From positions 93,413-157,412 of the forward strand of contig JAAYFD010000045.1 in the NCBI GenBank assembly GCA_012728415.1: a stretch of DNA of 64,000 bases. The letters run 5' to 3'. The notes under the pieces are model-generated. The model was given only the letters and a program-made list of their open reading frames with translations, was not told the origin of the DNA and searched no databases. Position numbers and translations under genes: made by a program. This DNA comes from Gammaproteobacteria bacterium (lineage in GTDB: Bacteria > Pseudomonadota > Gammaproteobacteria > Pseudomonadales > Pseudomonadaceae). Below, in pieces: positions 40,238-50,586 of this stretch (positions within the stretch are counted from its first letter, which is position 1; each line of letters opens with the position of its first letter).

Positions 40238-42637
40238 CTATTCTCGTGATTTTCTCAAAAAAACAACTGCATTCGTGCGCTCAGCACTGGACGGAAATTC
40301 ATGATGCTGACCATCCTTGCCCAGCAAGGCAAGATAACCTTGCCTAAAAGCAAGATCTTGCCAGCCTTCCAACTGGCTGTTTGCAAAAAATTCGGCAAGC
40401 CTAGCTGGCGCTGCTTCACTGCAATAAAGGGTATCGTGCACCAGCAGCAAAACATGCTCACCCTGCTGCTGACTGACCAAGCTGGAAAGGCTCTGCTGCT
40501 CGTTGCTGGCAGAGTCTTCGGCGCAGAAATCCAGGTGAAAAAATGGCTGCTGTATTTCACTGCCATCAAGGGAAAATAACGTCAACCCGCGCGGCTGTGG
40601 CGGGCTGGTATGTGTTTCTCCGTTGACCCGTGTCTGGATGAATGTGTTGCCCTGATGGATGCCCGAAGCAGAAACAGCAAGCAATGCCGAGTATGGAAAG
40701 TCATCTGGCAGCTCGATTTTGTCATGTATTACAGTGTTGTGCTCGGCCAGGCTTTTCAGGCGCTGCAGTTGTTGCTGAAACGTGGTCTGCTCAGGCTGGC
40801 CTGTCTGCTGCAGTCCCCGGGACAGTCGCTTCAGAGACAGCTGCATGGCCGGCTCGACCGCATACAGTACAAAGGCCTGGTTACCCAGTTGGCCAGCGCC
40901 AATGCAATATTCATGGTCAACGGGTGGTAGGCCATAAAAACCGGACAGTTTGTAGCATTGATCAATCCAGATATATTTTCTGCCGGCTGGCTGTTGTTCC
41001 AGGTAATGGGCGTTAGTAAATTCGGCATTAAAGTCAAAGGCGATGGATTCAATTTCACTATTCTGCCCCAGGAACATGAGCAGCGGGTATTCATAGCGGG
41101 CTTCATCTATCTGTACGCGCTGTTCTTGCTCGGCAAAAACCAGTCCCTGCTCCAGCGCCGGATACCCCCACAACATGCCTAGCTTGCTCCGGCTTGACTC
41201 CAGCTGCCGGTTAAGCTCCTTGATGTCCGCTATTTGCTGTGTAGCCAGCAATGTTGGCTCCGGGCCCAATATGTTGCGGCCAAAGCCCAGCTGTGCAATC
41301 TGAAAGCCCATTTGCGCTAACACGGTCACACCTGTATCAAGTATGGTCGCCGGTGTGCTGATCTGTTGTGGCTGTTGCAAATCAGGAGGAAATAAAATAA
41401 ACGTGTTTTTGCGATCTCCCTTTTGCAGATCGGCAAAAGCTGTGTTTTTCATTGCCAGATGGTCTGATGCCAGCACTATGAGGGTATTGTCCGCCAGGCC
41501 GGCTTGCCGGATTCCATCAATAAAGTTACCCAGCAAGTGATCCGCACAGTGCACGGCATCGAGCATGGGGTTTTTGCCCTGCATGTAGCGCAGGCCGTTA
41601 CAGCCGGTAGACAGATGTCCTTGCGGGTGATGAGTATCCAGAGTCAGCAGGAACAGGCCAAAAGGCTGCTGCGCCTGCTGCAGCTCTGCCAGTTTATCTT
41701 TGGCAAAACTGAACAAGTCATCATCATAAATACCCCAGCCAGACTGCTCATCAGGGTTATCCAGCCGGCCCTCCAGTTCATCTTTGCCCTCTATGCTCGA
41801 AAACCCATGTGTTTGGTAAAAGTTTTTTTTACCCGCAAAAGCAGTATTGGCCCCCCCCATGTATGCCAGCTGGTAGCCCTGGCCGGCTAAAACGTCCCCC
41901 ATGCAAACTGCACCACTCATGAAGCTGCTCATGCCTGAAAGCGAGTTGCCATCCCCGGGCGTAAACAGGGGAACGCCACATTGAGATGCAACCATTCCAG
42001 CAATGGTCCAGCCTGAATGCTTCACCTGGGCGACATTATCAAAAACCATGGCCTGCTGTTTTAGTTGTTGCAAGCGAGGCATCAGGCCGGGAAAAATGTC
42101 TTCATCGAAGTAGGTCGCCTCTAGGCTTTCTGCATATATGTAAACGACATTTAACGGTATTTGTGTGGTTTTAAATTGCGGACTGGCTATGTAGTGCCGG
42201 GCAAAGTCTCCACTTGCAGACGAGCTCGGCACAAATAGCTGATACAGATCATGGCTGGCCGGATGGCCGATCAGGGCGACGCTTGTCAGCAGCAAGCTGT
42301 AAGTGTCGAGTTTGCTCCGCTGTGGCCGGGAGCGTCTCGCCAGCAGGGAAAAAATCAGTAGCCAGGCAACCAGGGCCGCTGAGGTGGCTAAAATAATGCC
42401 GGCATATTCTTTAAAGCCGGCACCGCCCAGACCCACACGCAGGTGATAAATCACCGACTCGTCTATGCCATCAGCCGTAAAGAAGTCGGCAACCAGATAA
42501 AAAAGCGTAAGGAAAACCACTGCAGTCATAGGTATAAACTGCAGTCTGGTACAGGTTTTGCCCAACTGACGGCGCAATAACAACAGCAATGTCAGGGCAA
42601 AAAAAGCAAATGAAACGTAAAGCATGGAACTCTGCAT
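40238..42637 (-). CDS. OpgB-like phosphoglycerol transferase (membrane sulfatase fold)
   Basis: 799 residues. Four or five N-terminal membrane helices (1-120) precede a periplasmic alkaline-phosphatase/sulfatase domain (about 155-480) with NVVYIYAESLEATYF (metal Glu), SGWTIAGMVASQCGVPLF (nucleophile Thr), DTHHPQGHLS and LASDHLAMKN. These blocks closely resemble E. coli OpgB/MdoB, which transfers phosphoglycerol from phosphatidylglycerol to periplasmic glucans. The C-terminal 250 residues are extra compared with LTA synthases. The acceptor here could be an osmoregulated glucan or the surface polysaccharide. It is downstream of the 750-residue protein gene. Confidence 0.87.
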   Translation of the reverse strand: MQSSMLYVSFAFFALTLLLLLRRQLGKTCTRLQFIPMTAVVFLTLFYLVADFFTADGIDESVIYHLRVGLGGAGFKEYAGIILATSAALVAWLLIFSLLARRSRPQRSKLDTYSLLLTSVALIGHPASHDLYQLFVPSSSASGDFARHYIASPQFKTTQIPLNVVYIYAESLEATYFDEDIFPGLMPRLQQLKQQAMVFDNVAQVKHSGWTIAGMVASQCGVPLFTPGDGNSLSGMSSFMSGAVCMGDVLAGQGYQLAYMGGANTAFAGKKNFYQTHGFSSIEGKDELEGRLDNPDEQSGWGIYDDDLFSFAKDKLAELQQAQQPFGLFLLTLDTHHPQGHLSTGCNGLRYMQGKNPMLDAVHCADHLLGNFIDGIRQAGLADNTLIVLASDHLAMKNTAFADLQKGDRKNTFILFPPDLQQPQQISTPATILDTGVTVLAQMGFQIAQLGFGRNILGPEPTLLATQQIADIKELNRQLESSRSKLGMLWGYPALEQGLVFAEQEQRVQIDEARYEYPLLMFLGQNSEIESIAFDFNAEFTNAHYLEQQPAGRKYIWIDQCYKLSGFYGLPPVDHEYCIGAGQLGNQAFVLYAVEPAMQLSLKRLSRGLQQTGQPEQTTFQQQLQRLKSLAEHNTVIHDKIELPDDFPYSALLAVSASGIHQGNTFIQTRVNGETHTSPPQPRGLTLFSLDGSEIQQPFFHLDFCAEDSASNEQQSLSSLVSQQQGEHVLLLVHDTLYCSEAAPARLAEFFANSQLEGWQDLAFRQGYLALLGKDGQHHEFPSSAERTNAVVFLRKSRE

Positions 42638-42727
42638 TTGGCTTGGAAGAGTCTGGAGTTAAAAGACCCGGATACACTTGTAACAAATGCGCCTGAGCTT
42701 TTTAATTGCCTGCTCCCTTTAAATCGA

Positions 42728-42765
42728 CCGCTTTAACTTCCTTATACCGCTTTAACTTCCTTATA
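42728..42765. repeat. Two tandem 19-bp repeats upstream of the OpgB-like gene
   Basis: CCGCTTTAACTTCCTTATA occurs twice back to back (42728-42746 and 42747-42765), between the pckA terminator and the preceding surface gene. It may be a simple duplication. Confidence 0.9.
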
Positions 42766-42771
42766 TAGTAC

Positions 42772-42802
42772 AAAAAACCGCCCCTGATCACTCAAGGGGC
42801 GG
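42772..42802 (-). terminator. Rho-independent terminator of pckA
   Basis: CCGCCCCT (42778-42785) pairs with AGGGGCGG (42795-42802). On the minus strand the hairpin is followed by six T's. It lies 27 bp past the pckA stop and marks the border between the core-metabolism block and the surface island. Confidence 0.92.
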
Positions 42803-42828
42803 CTTTACTGCTTCGGCCGGGGAACGCC

Positions 42829-44370
42829 TTACAGTTTGGGGCCCGCTTCACGGATGGCATCGGACACTTCGAATTTTTTGAAGTTTTCGATGAACTTGCC
42901 GGCCAGCTCTTTGGCTGCGGCGTCGTAGGCATCCTTGTCTGCCCAGGTGTTGCGCGGGTTGAGCAGGCTGGCATCAACGCCAGGTACTTCTGTCGGCACA
43001 TCCAGGTTGATGATGTCCAGGTGCTCGGTTTTGGCGTTGGCAATGGCGCCGCTCTGGATGGCTGCAATCACGCCGCGAGTCGTCGGGATGTCAAAGCGCT
43101 TGCCAACGCCATAGCCGCCACCGGTCCAGCCGGTGTTGACCAGATAAACCTTGGAGCCAAAAGCGTTGATGCGCTTGATCAGCAGCTCGGCATAGACACC
43201 GGCAGGACGCGGGAAGAAGGGTGCGCCAAAGCAGGTGGAGAAGGTGGACTTGATGCCGCCGCCGGAACCCATTTCGGTGGAACCCACCAGGGCCGTGTAA
43301 CCGGACAGGAAGTGGTAGGCCGCCTGCTCGTTGTTGAGGATGGACACCGGAGGCAGTACGCCGGTCAGGTCGCAGGTCAGGAAGATGATGGCGTTGGGCT
43401 CGCCGGCACGGTTTTCGGCCGTGACTTTTTCGACGTTGGCCAGCGGGTAGGCGGCACGGGTGTTCTGGGTCAGGCTGTCGTCGGCGTAATCGGGCGTGCG
43501 CTTGTCGTCCAGCACCACGTTTTCGAGCACGGCGCCAAACTTGATGGCTTTCCAGATGACCGGTTCGTTTTTCTCGGACAGGTCGATGCACTTGGCGTAG
43601 CAACCGCCTTCGATGTTGAATACGGTGCCCACGCCCCAGCCGTGCTCGTCGTCGCCGATCAGGTAGCGGCTTTCGTCGGCAGACAGGGTGGTCTTGCCGG
43701 TGCCGGACAGGCCGAAGAACAATGTGGTATCGCCGTCTTCGCCGACGTTGGCGGCACAGTGCATGGGCAGTACGTCTTGTTCGGGCAGCAGGAAGTTCTG
43801 CACGGAGAACATGGACTTTTTCATTTCGCCGGCGTAACGCATGCCGGCAATCAGGACTTTTTTGGCGGCGAAGTTGATCATTACGGTGCCGTCGGAGTTG
43901 GTGCCGTCACGCTCGGGCACGCACTCGAAAAAAGGCGCGTTGATGATTTGCCACTCGGACTTGCTGGACGGGTTGTACTGTTCCGGGGTGATGAACAGGC
44001 AACGGCCAAACAGGTTGTGCCAGGCGGTGGTGGTGGTCATTTTGACCGGCAGGTAATAACGGGGATCAGAACCTACATGCACGTGGGAGACGAAGCTGTC
44101 ACGCTCGGCCACATAGGCCTGGACACGCTCCCACAGGGCGTCGAACACTGCCGGCTCGACCGGGCGGTTGACCGCGCCCCAGGAAATCTGTGCTTCGGTG
44201 CTGGGCTCTTTGACGATGTAGCGGTCGGCCGGGGAACGGCCGGTACGGTGACCGGTCTCCACCACCAGCGAACCGTTGTCAGCCAGTTTGCCTTCGCCAC
44301 GCTGAACGGCCTGTTCAATAAGTTCAGCAGCACTGATGTCAGTGTAAACATTGATGTTTGCTTGCGTCAT
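42829..44370 (-). CDS. pckA: ATP-dependent phosphoenolpyruvate carboxykinase
   Basis: 513 residues from the ATG at 44370; a TTG four codons upstream is possible, but ATG follows a GGGGAT site. Kinase loop [13 protein letters not shown] (about 240-252), [10 protein letters not shown], and [19 protein letters not shown] identify the ATP-type enzyme, which converts oxaloacetate to PEP for gluconeogenesis in the cytoplasm. It lies upstream of hslO in the same order as in Pseudomonas. Together with the HexR-type regulator and malate synthase G, it fits a cell that grows on organic acids. Confidence 0.98.
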   Translation of the reverse strand: MTQANINVYTDISAAELIEQAVQRGEGKLADNGSLVVETGHRTGRSPADRYIVKEPSTEAQISWGAVNRPVEPAVFDALWERVQAYVAERDSFVSHVHVGSDPRYYLPVKMTTTTAWHNLFGRCLFITPEQYNPSSKSEWQIINAPFFECVPERDGTNSDGTVMINFAAKKVLIAGMRYAGEMKKSMFSVQNFLLPEQDVLPMHCAANVGEDGDTTLFFGLSGTGKTTLSADESRYLIGDDEHGWGVGTVFNIEGGCYAKCIDLSEKNEPVIWKAIKFGAVLENVVLDDKRTPDYADDSLTQNTRAAYPLANVEKVTAENRAGEPNAIIFLTCDLTGVLPPVSILNNEQAAYHFLSGYTALVGSTEMGSGGGIKSTFSTCFGAPFFPRPAGVYAELLIKRINAFGSKVYLVNTGWTGGGYGVGKRFDIPTTRGVIAAIQSGAIANAKTEHLDIINLDVPTEVPGVDASLLNPRNTWADKDAYDAAAKELAGKFIENFKKFEVSDAIREAGPKL

Positions 44371-44473
44371 GTCGATCCCCAACGGCCCCGCCGTTTGCTG
44401 AAAAGATGTAGTGCTTTGCAGAAAACGCTACATGGTTAAAAAATGATCCGCGGATTATGCCAGAGTTTTTCGG

Positions 44474-45367
44474 TTAATGCACTGTGGACGGGCCATCACT
44501 GCCCTGACCGGGTTCAAACAGCTGGCGGATGTCCGCTGCGGTAAACGAATAGTGCTGATTGCAAAACTGGCAGTCCATTTCGATGCTGCCGTTTTGCTCC
44601 TGCAATAACGCCAATACATCGTGCTCACCCAGGCTGAGCAAGGCTTTTTGCGAGCGCTCACGCGAACAGTTGCAGCTGAACTGCACCTGCTGAGCATCAA
44701 ACAGCCGCACGTCTTCTTCGTGGTACAGGCGATGCAGTACGGTGCTGTTGTCCAGCCCCAGCAGCTCTTCGGCAGACAGGGTCTGGGCCAGGGTGGTCAG
44801 GTGCTGCCAGCTGGCGGCACGCTGTTCGCCCTGCGGTACCTGCGCTGCCGGCAATTGCTGCAACAGGAAGCCGCGGGCACGGCGGCCGTCCGCATGCAGG
44901 GCAAAGCGGCTTTCGAGCTGTTCGGAGCTGGCGAAGTAGGCATTCAGGCAGGCGGCCAGGCTATCACCATCCAGGGCGACCAGCCCCTGATAGCGCTGGC
45001 CGCCTTCCGGGTCAACGGTCATGGCCAGCACGCTGTCGGGCATCAGCTCCTGCAGCGAGGCACCGCCGTGCACACGGCCGGCATCGTAACGCGCCAGCCC
45101 GCGCACTTCGCGGTTGCTTGAGCACTCGACAACCAGCAGTGACAGCGGGCCATCGCCGCGTACCTGCAGGGTCAGCAAGCCATCGAACTTGAGGCTGCCC
45201 ACCAGCAGGGCGGCAGCGGCCATCAGCTCGCCCAGCAGGATGCGGACCGGCTCGGGATAGTCGTGTTTGGCCAGTACATGGGCGTAGCTTTGTTCGAGGC
45301 TGGCCAGTTCGCCACGGGCGTCGTGGTTGTCAAAAATGAAGCGCTGGGTGAAGTCGGTGTCAGTCAT
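44474..45367 (-). CDS. hslO: Redox-regulated chaperone Hsp33
   Basis: 297 residues. The C-terminal zinc centre has both Cys pairs, C-x-C (FSCNCSRE, about 237) and C-x2-C (CQFCNQHY, about 270), which form disulfides under oxidative stress and switch on holdase activity. The N-terminal domain has LGELMAAAALLVGSLKFDG. Length is normal. It lies between pckA and hslR, as in other Pseudomonas-group genomes. Confidence 0.97.
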   Translation of the reverse strand: MTDTDFTQRFIFDNHDARGELASLEQSYAHVLAKHDYPEPVRILLGELMAAAALLVGSLKFDGLLTLQVRGDGPLSLLVVECSSNREVRGLARYDAGRVHGGASLQELMPDSVLAMTVDPEGGQRYQGLVALDGDSLAACLNAYFASSEQLESRFALHADGRRARGFLLQQLPAAQVPQGEQRAASWQHLTTLAQTLSAEELLGLDNSTVLHRLYHEEDVRLFDAQQVQFSCNCSRERSQKALLSLGEHDVLALLQEQNGSIEMDCQFCNQHYSFTAADIRQLFEPGQGSDGPSTVH

Positions 45368-45503
45368 GGGGTACCCGGAGAAGGTTTTGATATATACATG
45401 GGCTTATGCGTGTCAGGCATGGATTATGGTCCAGGCGGTTATTGGTGGAAACCGGTTTGTCCTGTGGCGGGGCCGGCACGGGCAGGCCACGGGGCAAAGG
45501 GGG

Positions 45504-45881
45504 TCAGAACTGGTCACGCCACTGATCGAGCTGGCGGCGCTGTTTTTTGCTCGGGCGGCCGTCGGTCCGGATTCCCAGGGCACCGGCCTTGCGCAGTTGC
45601 GCCTCCTGCTCACGCTTGCGCAGGCTTTCTTCGGTTTCCCGGTACAGCTTTTGTGCTTCGGGCGCACCGCGGCGCACATCACTGAGCGCTTCGATCACTA
45701 CAGTGCGCAAGTCGTAACCACAGCGGATTTGCAGCTCGTCACCCACCCGCACTTCGCGGGCCGGCTTGCAGCGTTCGCCATGGCAATGCACCTTGCCTCC
45801 CTCGATGGCGCTCTTGGCCAGGCTGCGGGTCTTGAAAAAACGGGCGGCCCAGAGCCACTTGTCAATGCGAACCTTGTCCAT
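45504..45881 (-). CDS. hslR: S4-domain ribosome-associated heat shock protein Hsp15
   Basis: 125 residues from the ATG at 45881. Starts MDKVRIDKWLWAARFFKTRSL, the S4 RNA-binding helix pair, then a basic C-terminus (GRPSKKQRRQLDQW). Hsp15 rescues stalled 50S subunits that carry a nascent chain after heat stress. Its first 20 bp overlap the end of the envZ gene, so translation may be coupled to the sensor kinase. Upstream in-frame codons lie inside envZ and are not Hsp15-like. Confidence 0.95.
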   Translation of the reverse strand: MDKVRIDKWLWAARFFKTRSLAKSAIEGGKVHCHGERCKPAREVRVGDELQIRCGYDLRTVVIEALSDVRRGAPEAQKLYRETEESLRKREQEAQLRKAGALGIRTDGRPSKKQRRQLDQWRDQF

Positions 45882-47226
45882 GTCGTTTCCATTTAGCGTG
45901 TTTTGCCATCCCCCTGAGCTTGGGCCGGCGCGGTGGTATTTCAAGAGGCAGGCGTATTTTCACTTCCAGCCCGCCTTCGGGGTGGTTGCCCAGCTCAATG
46001 CGGCCGTCATGCAGGGCAACAATGCGCTGGACAATGGCCAGCCCCAGCCCGGCTCCCTGCTGGCCGCCCCGGGCCTGGTCTCCCCGTATAAAAGGGTTGA
46101 AGACACCGGGCAGGTCCCGTTCGTCAATACCCGGCCCGGTATCCCGCACACAGAGCAGCGCCTGGGGCCTGGAGCCGGTCCGGTCCAGGGACAGGTGAAT
46201 GAAGATGTGCGGGCCACCATAGCGGATGGCGTTTTCGATCAGGTTGACCAGCATGCGCTTGAAAGACAACCGGCGCAGCTGGATGCTGGCAATCTCTGCA
46301 AGTTCCAGCTCGATCAGGTGGCCTTTCTGGCTGTATGGCTGGACGGTCTCGCGGATCAGTGCGGTCATGTCACAGGCCGCTGCCGGTTCGTCACGGCCGT
46401 CACGAATGAACGCCATGAACTGCTCCAGAATGGCATCCATGTCTTCGATGTCCAGCACCATGTCGCGGGCCAGCTCGCTGTCTTCGCCCAGCAGCGCCAG
46501 TGACAGCCGCATGCGCGTCAGCGGGGTGCGCAGGTCGTGGGAGATGCCGGCCAGCATCAGCTCGCGCTCGCGGTTGGCCTGCTCGATGTTGTCAGTCATC
46601 TGGTTGAAGGCGTGATACACCTCGGCCACTTCGCTGGCGGTGTCCACATCTACCGGCAAGCGTACGCTATGGCCCTCGCCAAACTGCCGCGCCACCACCA
46701 CCAGCCGCTTGAGCGGCGCACTGAACTGGCGCACAAACAGCCAGGCCGCCCCGGTGGAGAGCAGGCCGATCCCCAGAAACCAGCCGAACAGGTTCCACAG
46801 CCGCTGCCCGCGCAACGGATGCGGATACAGTGGCACCCGCACCCAGCCCGGCCCCAGCGAAGGCGCGTTGACATAAAGAGACGGCGGGCTCTGAGCACTG
46901 ATGCGTACCTGGGTGTCCTCGCCCAGCTCGCTGCGCATCTGTTCAATGAAAATATCGCTGTAGGGCCACTGCCGCTCCCCTTCGGGCACGTACTGCTCAC
47001 GCGTCGGGTACAACCCGGCCGCCTTGGCAATGGCCCTTTGCTCACTGGCCGGCGCGGCCCAATAGGCACGCAGCGTGAGGGCGGCACCATGGCTGTATTG
47101 GCGATCAACCAGCACGTCATCATTCAGCACCAGGTAAACCAGCGTCAGTGCCTTGGAAAACAATACTGCCAGCAAGACTATGCAGAGCAGGCGGCCAAAA
47201 AAGCTTTTGGGGTACCAAAGAGCCAA
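45862..47226 (-). CDS. envZ: EnvZ/AmgS-type sensor histidine kinase
   Basis: 454 residues. An N-terminal membrane helix (LLCIVLLAVLFSKALTLVYLVL), a periplasmic sensor region (about 35-155), a second helix (LFGWFLGIGLLSTGAAWLFV), HAMP, HisKA with AGISHDLRTPLTRMRLSLALL in overlapping blocks, and HATPase_c with NAIRYGG, DTGPGIDERD and GAGLGLAIV. In Pseudomonas the orthologous AmgRS system protects the envelope against misfolded membrane proteins, including aminoglycoside stress. The start is 5 bp after ompR, so both are made from one transcript. Confidence 0.93.
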   Translation of the reverse strand: MALWYPKSFFGRLLCIVLLAVLFSKALTLVYLVLNDDVLVDRQYSHGAALTLRAYWAAPASEQRAIAKAAGLYPTREQYVPEGERQWPYSDIFIEQMRSELGEDTQVRISAQSPPSLYVNAPSLGPGWVRVPLYPHPLRGQRLWNLFGWFLGIGLLSTGAAWLFVRQFSAPLKRLVVVARQFGEGHSVRLPVDVDTASEVAEVYHAFNQMTDNIEQANRERELMLAGISHDLRTPLTRMRLSLALLGEDSELARDMVLDIEDMDAILEQFMAFIRDGRDEPAAACDMTALIRETVQPYSQKGHLIELELAEIASIQLRRLSFKRMLVNLIENAIRYGGPHIFIHLSLDRTGSRPQALLCVRDTGPGIDERDLPGVFNPFIRGDQARGGQQGAGLGLAIVQRIVALHDGRIELGNHPEGGLEVKIRLPLEIPPRRPKLRGMAKHAKWKRHGQGSH

Positions 47227-47231
47227 TGTTG

Positions 47232-47948
47232 TCAGGCTCCGTCCGGAACAAATACGTAACCCACACCCCAGACAGTCTGGATGTAGCGCGGCTTGGACGG
47301 GTCGGCTTCGATCATGCGGCGCAGGCGGGAAATCTGCACGTCAATCGAGCGCTCAAGTGCATCCCATTCCCGGCCACGGGCCAGGTTCATCAGTTTGTCA
47401 CGGCTGAGCGTTTCACGCGGGTGCTGCACCAGTGCTTTCAGCACAGCAAATTCGCCAGTCGTCAGCATGTGCGAAGGTGCATCGCCCTTGTACAGCTCGC
47501 GGGTGGCCAGCGACAAGCGGTAGTCACCAAAGCTGACTTCCTCGTCGCTGCTGCTGGGCGCTCCGGGCACAGCATTGTCCTGGCGGCGCAATACAGCACG
47601 AATCCGCGCCAGCAGCTCGCGCGGGTTAAAGGGTTTAGCCAGGTAGTCGTCCGCCCCCAGCTCCAGCCCTTCGATACGGCTCGCCTCGTCACCCCGGGCG
47701 GTGAGCATGATGACGGCAATCTGGTTGCCGGCGGCACGCAGCCGCTTGCAGGCTGACAGGCCATCTTCGCCGGGCAGCATCAGGTCGAGCACCAGCAGGT
47801 TGAAATGTTCGCGCTGCAGCATACGCTCCATTTGCCCGACATCCTCAACACTGCGCACGCGATACCCCTGCTCGCTGAGATAACGCTCCAGCAGGCTGCG
47901 CAAACGCGCATCGTCATCCACCACCAGAATTTTTGCACCATCGCTCAT
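47232..47948 (-). CDS. ompR: OmpR/AmgR-type response regulator
   Basis: 238 residues from the ATG at 47948, with AGGAGA upstream; codons before it are not receiver-like. Receiver domain (KILVVDDDARLRSLL; phospho-Asp in LLVLDLMLPGEDG; Lys in LAKPFNPRELL) and winged-helix DNA-binding domain (TGEFAVLKALVQHPRETLSRD; ISRLRRMIEADPSKPRYIQT in parts). Partner of the adjacent sensor kinase. Divergent from tex, with a 240-bp gap that should hold both promoters. Confidence 0.96.
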   Translation of the reverse strand: MSDGAKILVVDDDARLRSLLERYLSEQGYRVRSVEDVGQMERMLQREHFNLLVLDLMLPGEDGLSACKRLRAAGNQIAVIMLTARGDEASRIEGLELGADDYLAKPFNPRELLARIRAVLRRQDNAVPGAPSSSDEEVSFGDYRLSLATRELYKGDAPSHMLTTGEFAVLKALVQHPRETLSRDKLMNLARGREWDALERSIDVQISRLRRMIEADPSKPRYIQTVWGVGYVFVPDGA

Positions 47949-48188
47949 GTTTGTGTCTCCTGACATACAGCTGTCGGCCACCACCGCACGCATCTGCGCT
48001 GCGTCTACAGACCACTGATTATGCATGTTATATGTGCTGGCTGGCAGTAGCCTTTGTGAGCAGATTTTTCCGTTGCAGTTGTCAGCAGGCAGATACCGCC
48101 GGACGGTCAGGGCTTTGGCCCTGCTACTCAAAACGCTGACACTGGCCTATAATCGCCGGTTTATTTCAAGCAAGGTTGCAGGTTTTTC

Positions 48189-50513
48189 ATGCTCGACATC
48201 AATGCCAAAATCGCCGGTGAACTGGGTGTAGCCGACCGCAACGTGGCGGCCGCCGTTGCCCTGCTGGACGAAGGCGCCACCGTGCCCTTTATCGCCCGCT
48301 ACCGTAAAGAAGTCACCGGCAGCCTGGACGATACCCAGCTGCGCACCCTGGAAGAACGCCTGCGCTATCTGCGCGAGCTGGAAGAGCGCCGCATCAGCAT
48401 TCTGGCCAGTATTGAGGAGCAGGGCAAACTGACCCCCGAGCTGAAAAACGACATTCTGGCCGCCGACACCAAGGTCCGTCTGGAAGACCTGTACCTGCCC
48501 TACAAAAAGAAGCGCCGCACCAAGGGCCAGATTGCCCTGGAGGCAGGCTTGGGCGAGCTGGCCGATGCGCTGTTTGCCAACCCGCAACTGGAGCCTGAAG
48601 CCGAAGCCGCGCGTTTTATCCAGCCCGATAATGGTTTTGCCGACGTGAAAGCCGTGCTGGAAGGCGCCAAATATATTTTGATGGAGCGCTTTGCCGAAGA
48701 TGCCGATCTGCTGGAGCGTCTGCGCACTACCCTGCACGAAGATGCCAAACTGAGCAGCCGTGTAGCACCGGGCAAAGAGCAGGAAGGGGCCAAGTTCAGC
48801 GACTATTTTGAGCATGACGAACCGCTCAAGTCCGTCCCCTCGCACCGGGCGCTGGCCATGTTCCGTGGCCGCAACGAAGGCATTCTTAACCTGTCACTGA
48901 CACTGGGCGAACCCGATGCTGCCATGCACCCGTGTGAGCTGATGGTGGCCAAGCATTTCGAGATTGAAAACCACAACCGCCCCGCCGATGCCTGGCTGGC
49001 CGAGGTGGTGCGCTGGACCTGGCGCATCAAGCTGTCCACCCACCTGGAAACTGACCTGTTTGGCAGCCTGCGTGAGCAGGCCGAAACCGAAGCCATCAGC
49101 GTGTTTGCCCGCAACCTGCACGACTTGCTGCTGGCCGCACCCGCCGGCCCACGCCGCACCCTGGCGCTGGACCCGGGCCTGCGTACCGGCTGCAAGGTGG
49201 CGGTGATGGACGAAACCGGCAAGCTGCTGGCCACCGACACCATTTATCCCCATGCGCCGCAAAACAAGTGGCAGCAAAGCCTGGCCACCCTGGGTGCGCT
49301 GTGTCAGCAGCACCAGGTCGAGCTGATTGCCATCGGCAATGGCACCGCCAGCCGTGAAACCGACAAGCTGGCCGGCGAACTGGTCAAGGGCATGCCCCAG
49401 CTGCGCATGCAGAAAATCATGGTCAGCGAGGCCGGTGCCTCGGTGTATTCCGCCTCGGAGCTGGCCGCCAAAGAATTCCCGGAGCTGGACGTATCGCTGC
49501 GCGGCGCAGTTTCCATTGGCCGCCGCCTGCAAGACCCGCTGGCCGAGCTGGTGAAAATCGACCCCAAATCCATTGGCGTGGGCCAATACCAGCATGACGT
49601 ATCCCAGGTGCAGCTGGCCCGTTCGCTGGATGCCACCGTGGAAGACTGCGTAAACGCAGTCGGCGTGGATGTGAATACGGCTTCTGCCCCGCTGCTGGCC
49701 CGCATTTCCGGGCTGAACAGCACGCTGGCCAACAATATTGTCGAATTCCGCGATGCCAACGGCGCCTTCACCAGCCGCAGTCAGCTGAAAAAAGTACCGC
49801 GCCTGGGGCCAAAAACCTTTGAGCAGGCCGCCGGCTTCTTGCGCGTGATGAACGGCAGCAACCCGCTGGATGCCTCGGCCGTGCACCCGGAAGCCTACCC
49901 GCTGGTCAAGCGTATTGCCGAAGGCACCGGTCGTGACATCCGCTCGCTGATTGGTGATTCGGCCTTCCTTAAACAGCTCGACCCCAAGCAGTTCACCGAC
50001 GAAACCTTTGGCCTGCCCACTGTCACCGATATTCTGGCCGAGCTGGACAAACCCGGCCGCGACCCGCGCCCCGAGTTCAAGACTGCCGCCTTCCAGGACG
50101 GCGTGGAAAGCCTGAACGACCTCAAGCCCGGCATGTTACTGGAAGGTGTGGTCACCAACGTGACCAACTTCGGTGCCTTTGTCGATATCGGCGTACACCA
50201 GGATGGCCTGGTGCATATCTCGGCGCTGGCCGACCGCTTTGTGCAGGACCCGCACAGCGTGGTCAAGGCCGGCGATATCGTGAAAGTCAAAGTGATGGAA
50301 GTGGACGTTGCGCGCAAACGTATCGCACTGAGCATGCGCCTGTCGGACGCGCCGGGTGAACGCGGCCCAGCCCGTACAGCCGGCGACCGCCCTGCTGCGG
50401 GCCGCGGAGCGGGTCGCCCTGGACGCCCGGCCCGTGCCAGCAAACCGGATGCTTCCGGCAAGGGCACCATGGCCAGCCTGTTCGCCAACGCACGTCAGAT
50501 CAAGAAAAAATAA
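48189..50513 (+). CDS. tex: Transcription accessory protein Tex
   Basis: 774 residues with the family's domain order: N-terminal helical domain with [21 protein letters not shown], YqgF-like RNase H fold ([20 protein letters not shown]), helix-hairpin-helix ([35 protein letters not shown], in pieces), and an S1 RNA-binding domain (about 655-725; [21 protein letters not shown]). A basic Ala/Pro/Gly-rich tail follows. It acts at the transcription/translation interface in Pseudomonas and Bordetella. Adjacent to ompR, as in Pseudomonas genomes. Confidence 0.97.
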   Translation: MLDINAKIAGELGVADRNVAAAVALLDEGATVPFIARYRKEVTGSLDDTQLRTLEERLRYLRELEERRISILASIEEQGKLTPELKNDILAADTKVRLEDLYLPYKKKRRTKGQIALEAGLGELADALFANPQLEPEAEAARFIQPDNGFADVKAVLEGAKYILMERFAEDADLLERLRTTLHEDAKLSSRVAPGKEQEGAKFSDYFEHDEPLKSVPSHRALAMFRGRNEGILNLSLTLGEPDAAMHPCELMVAKHFEIENHNRPADAWLAEVVRWTWRIKLSTHLETDLFGSLREQAETEAISVFARNLHDLLLAAPAGPRRTLALDPGLRTGCKVAVMDETGKLLATDTIYPHAPQNKWQQSLATLGALCQQHQVELIAIGNGTASRETDKLAGELVKGMPQLRMQKIMVSEAGASVYSASELAAKEFPELDVSLRGAVSIGRRLQDPLAELVKIDPKSIGVGQYQHDVSQVQLARSLDATVEDCVNAVGVDVNTASAPLLARISGLNSTLANNIVEFRDANGAFTSRSQLKKVPRLGPKTFEQAAGFLRVMNGSNPLDASAVHPEAYPLVKRIAEGTGRDIRSLIGDSAFLKQLDPKQFTDETFGLPTVTDILAELDKPGRDPRPEFKTAAFQDGVESLNDLKPGMLLEGVVTNVTNFGAFVDIGVHQDGLVHISALADRFVQDPHSVVKAGDIVKVKVMEVDVARKRIALSMRLSDAPGERGPARTAGDRPAAGRGAGRPGRPARASKPDASGKGTMASLFANARQIKKK

Positions 50514-50586
50514 CCGCTGCGGCTGCCAGCCCGGCTGTTCGCTGGTAAAGTGGCAACCGGTTCCGTAGTGACTCGAGGAAGTTCTT

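Noticed and set aside
43021..44439. 472-codon plus-strand frame opposite pckA
   Set aside because: Antisense shadow of pckA with Gly/Val/Asp-rich low-complexity translation and no ribosome binding site.
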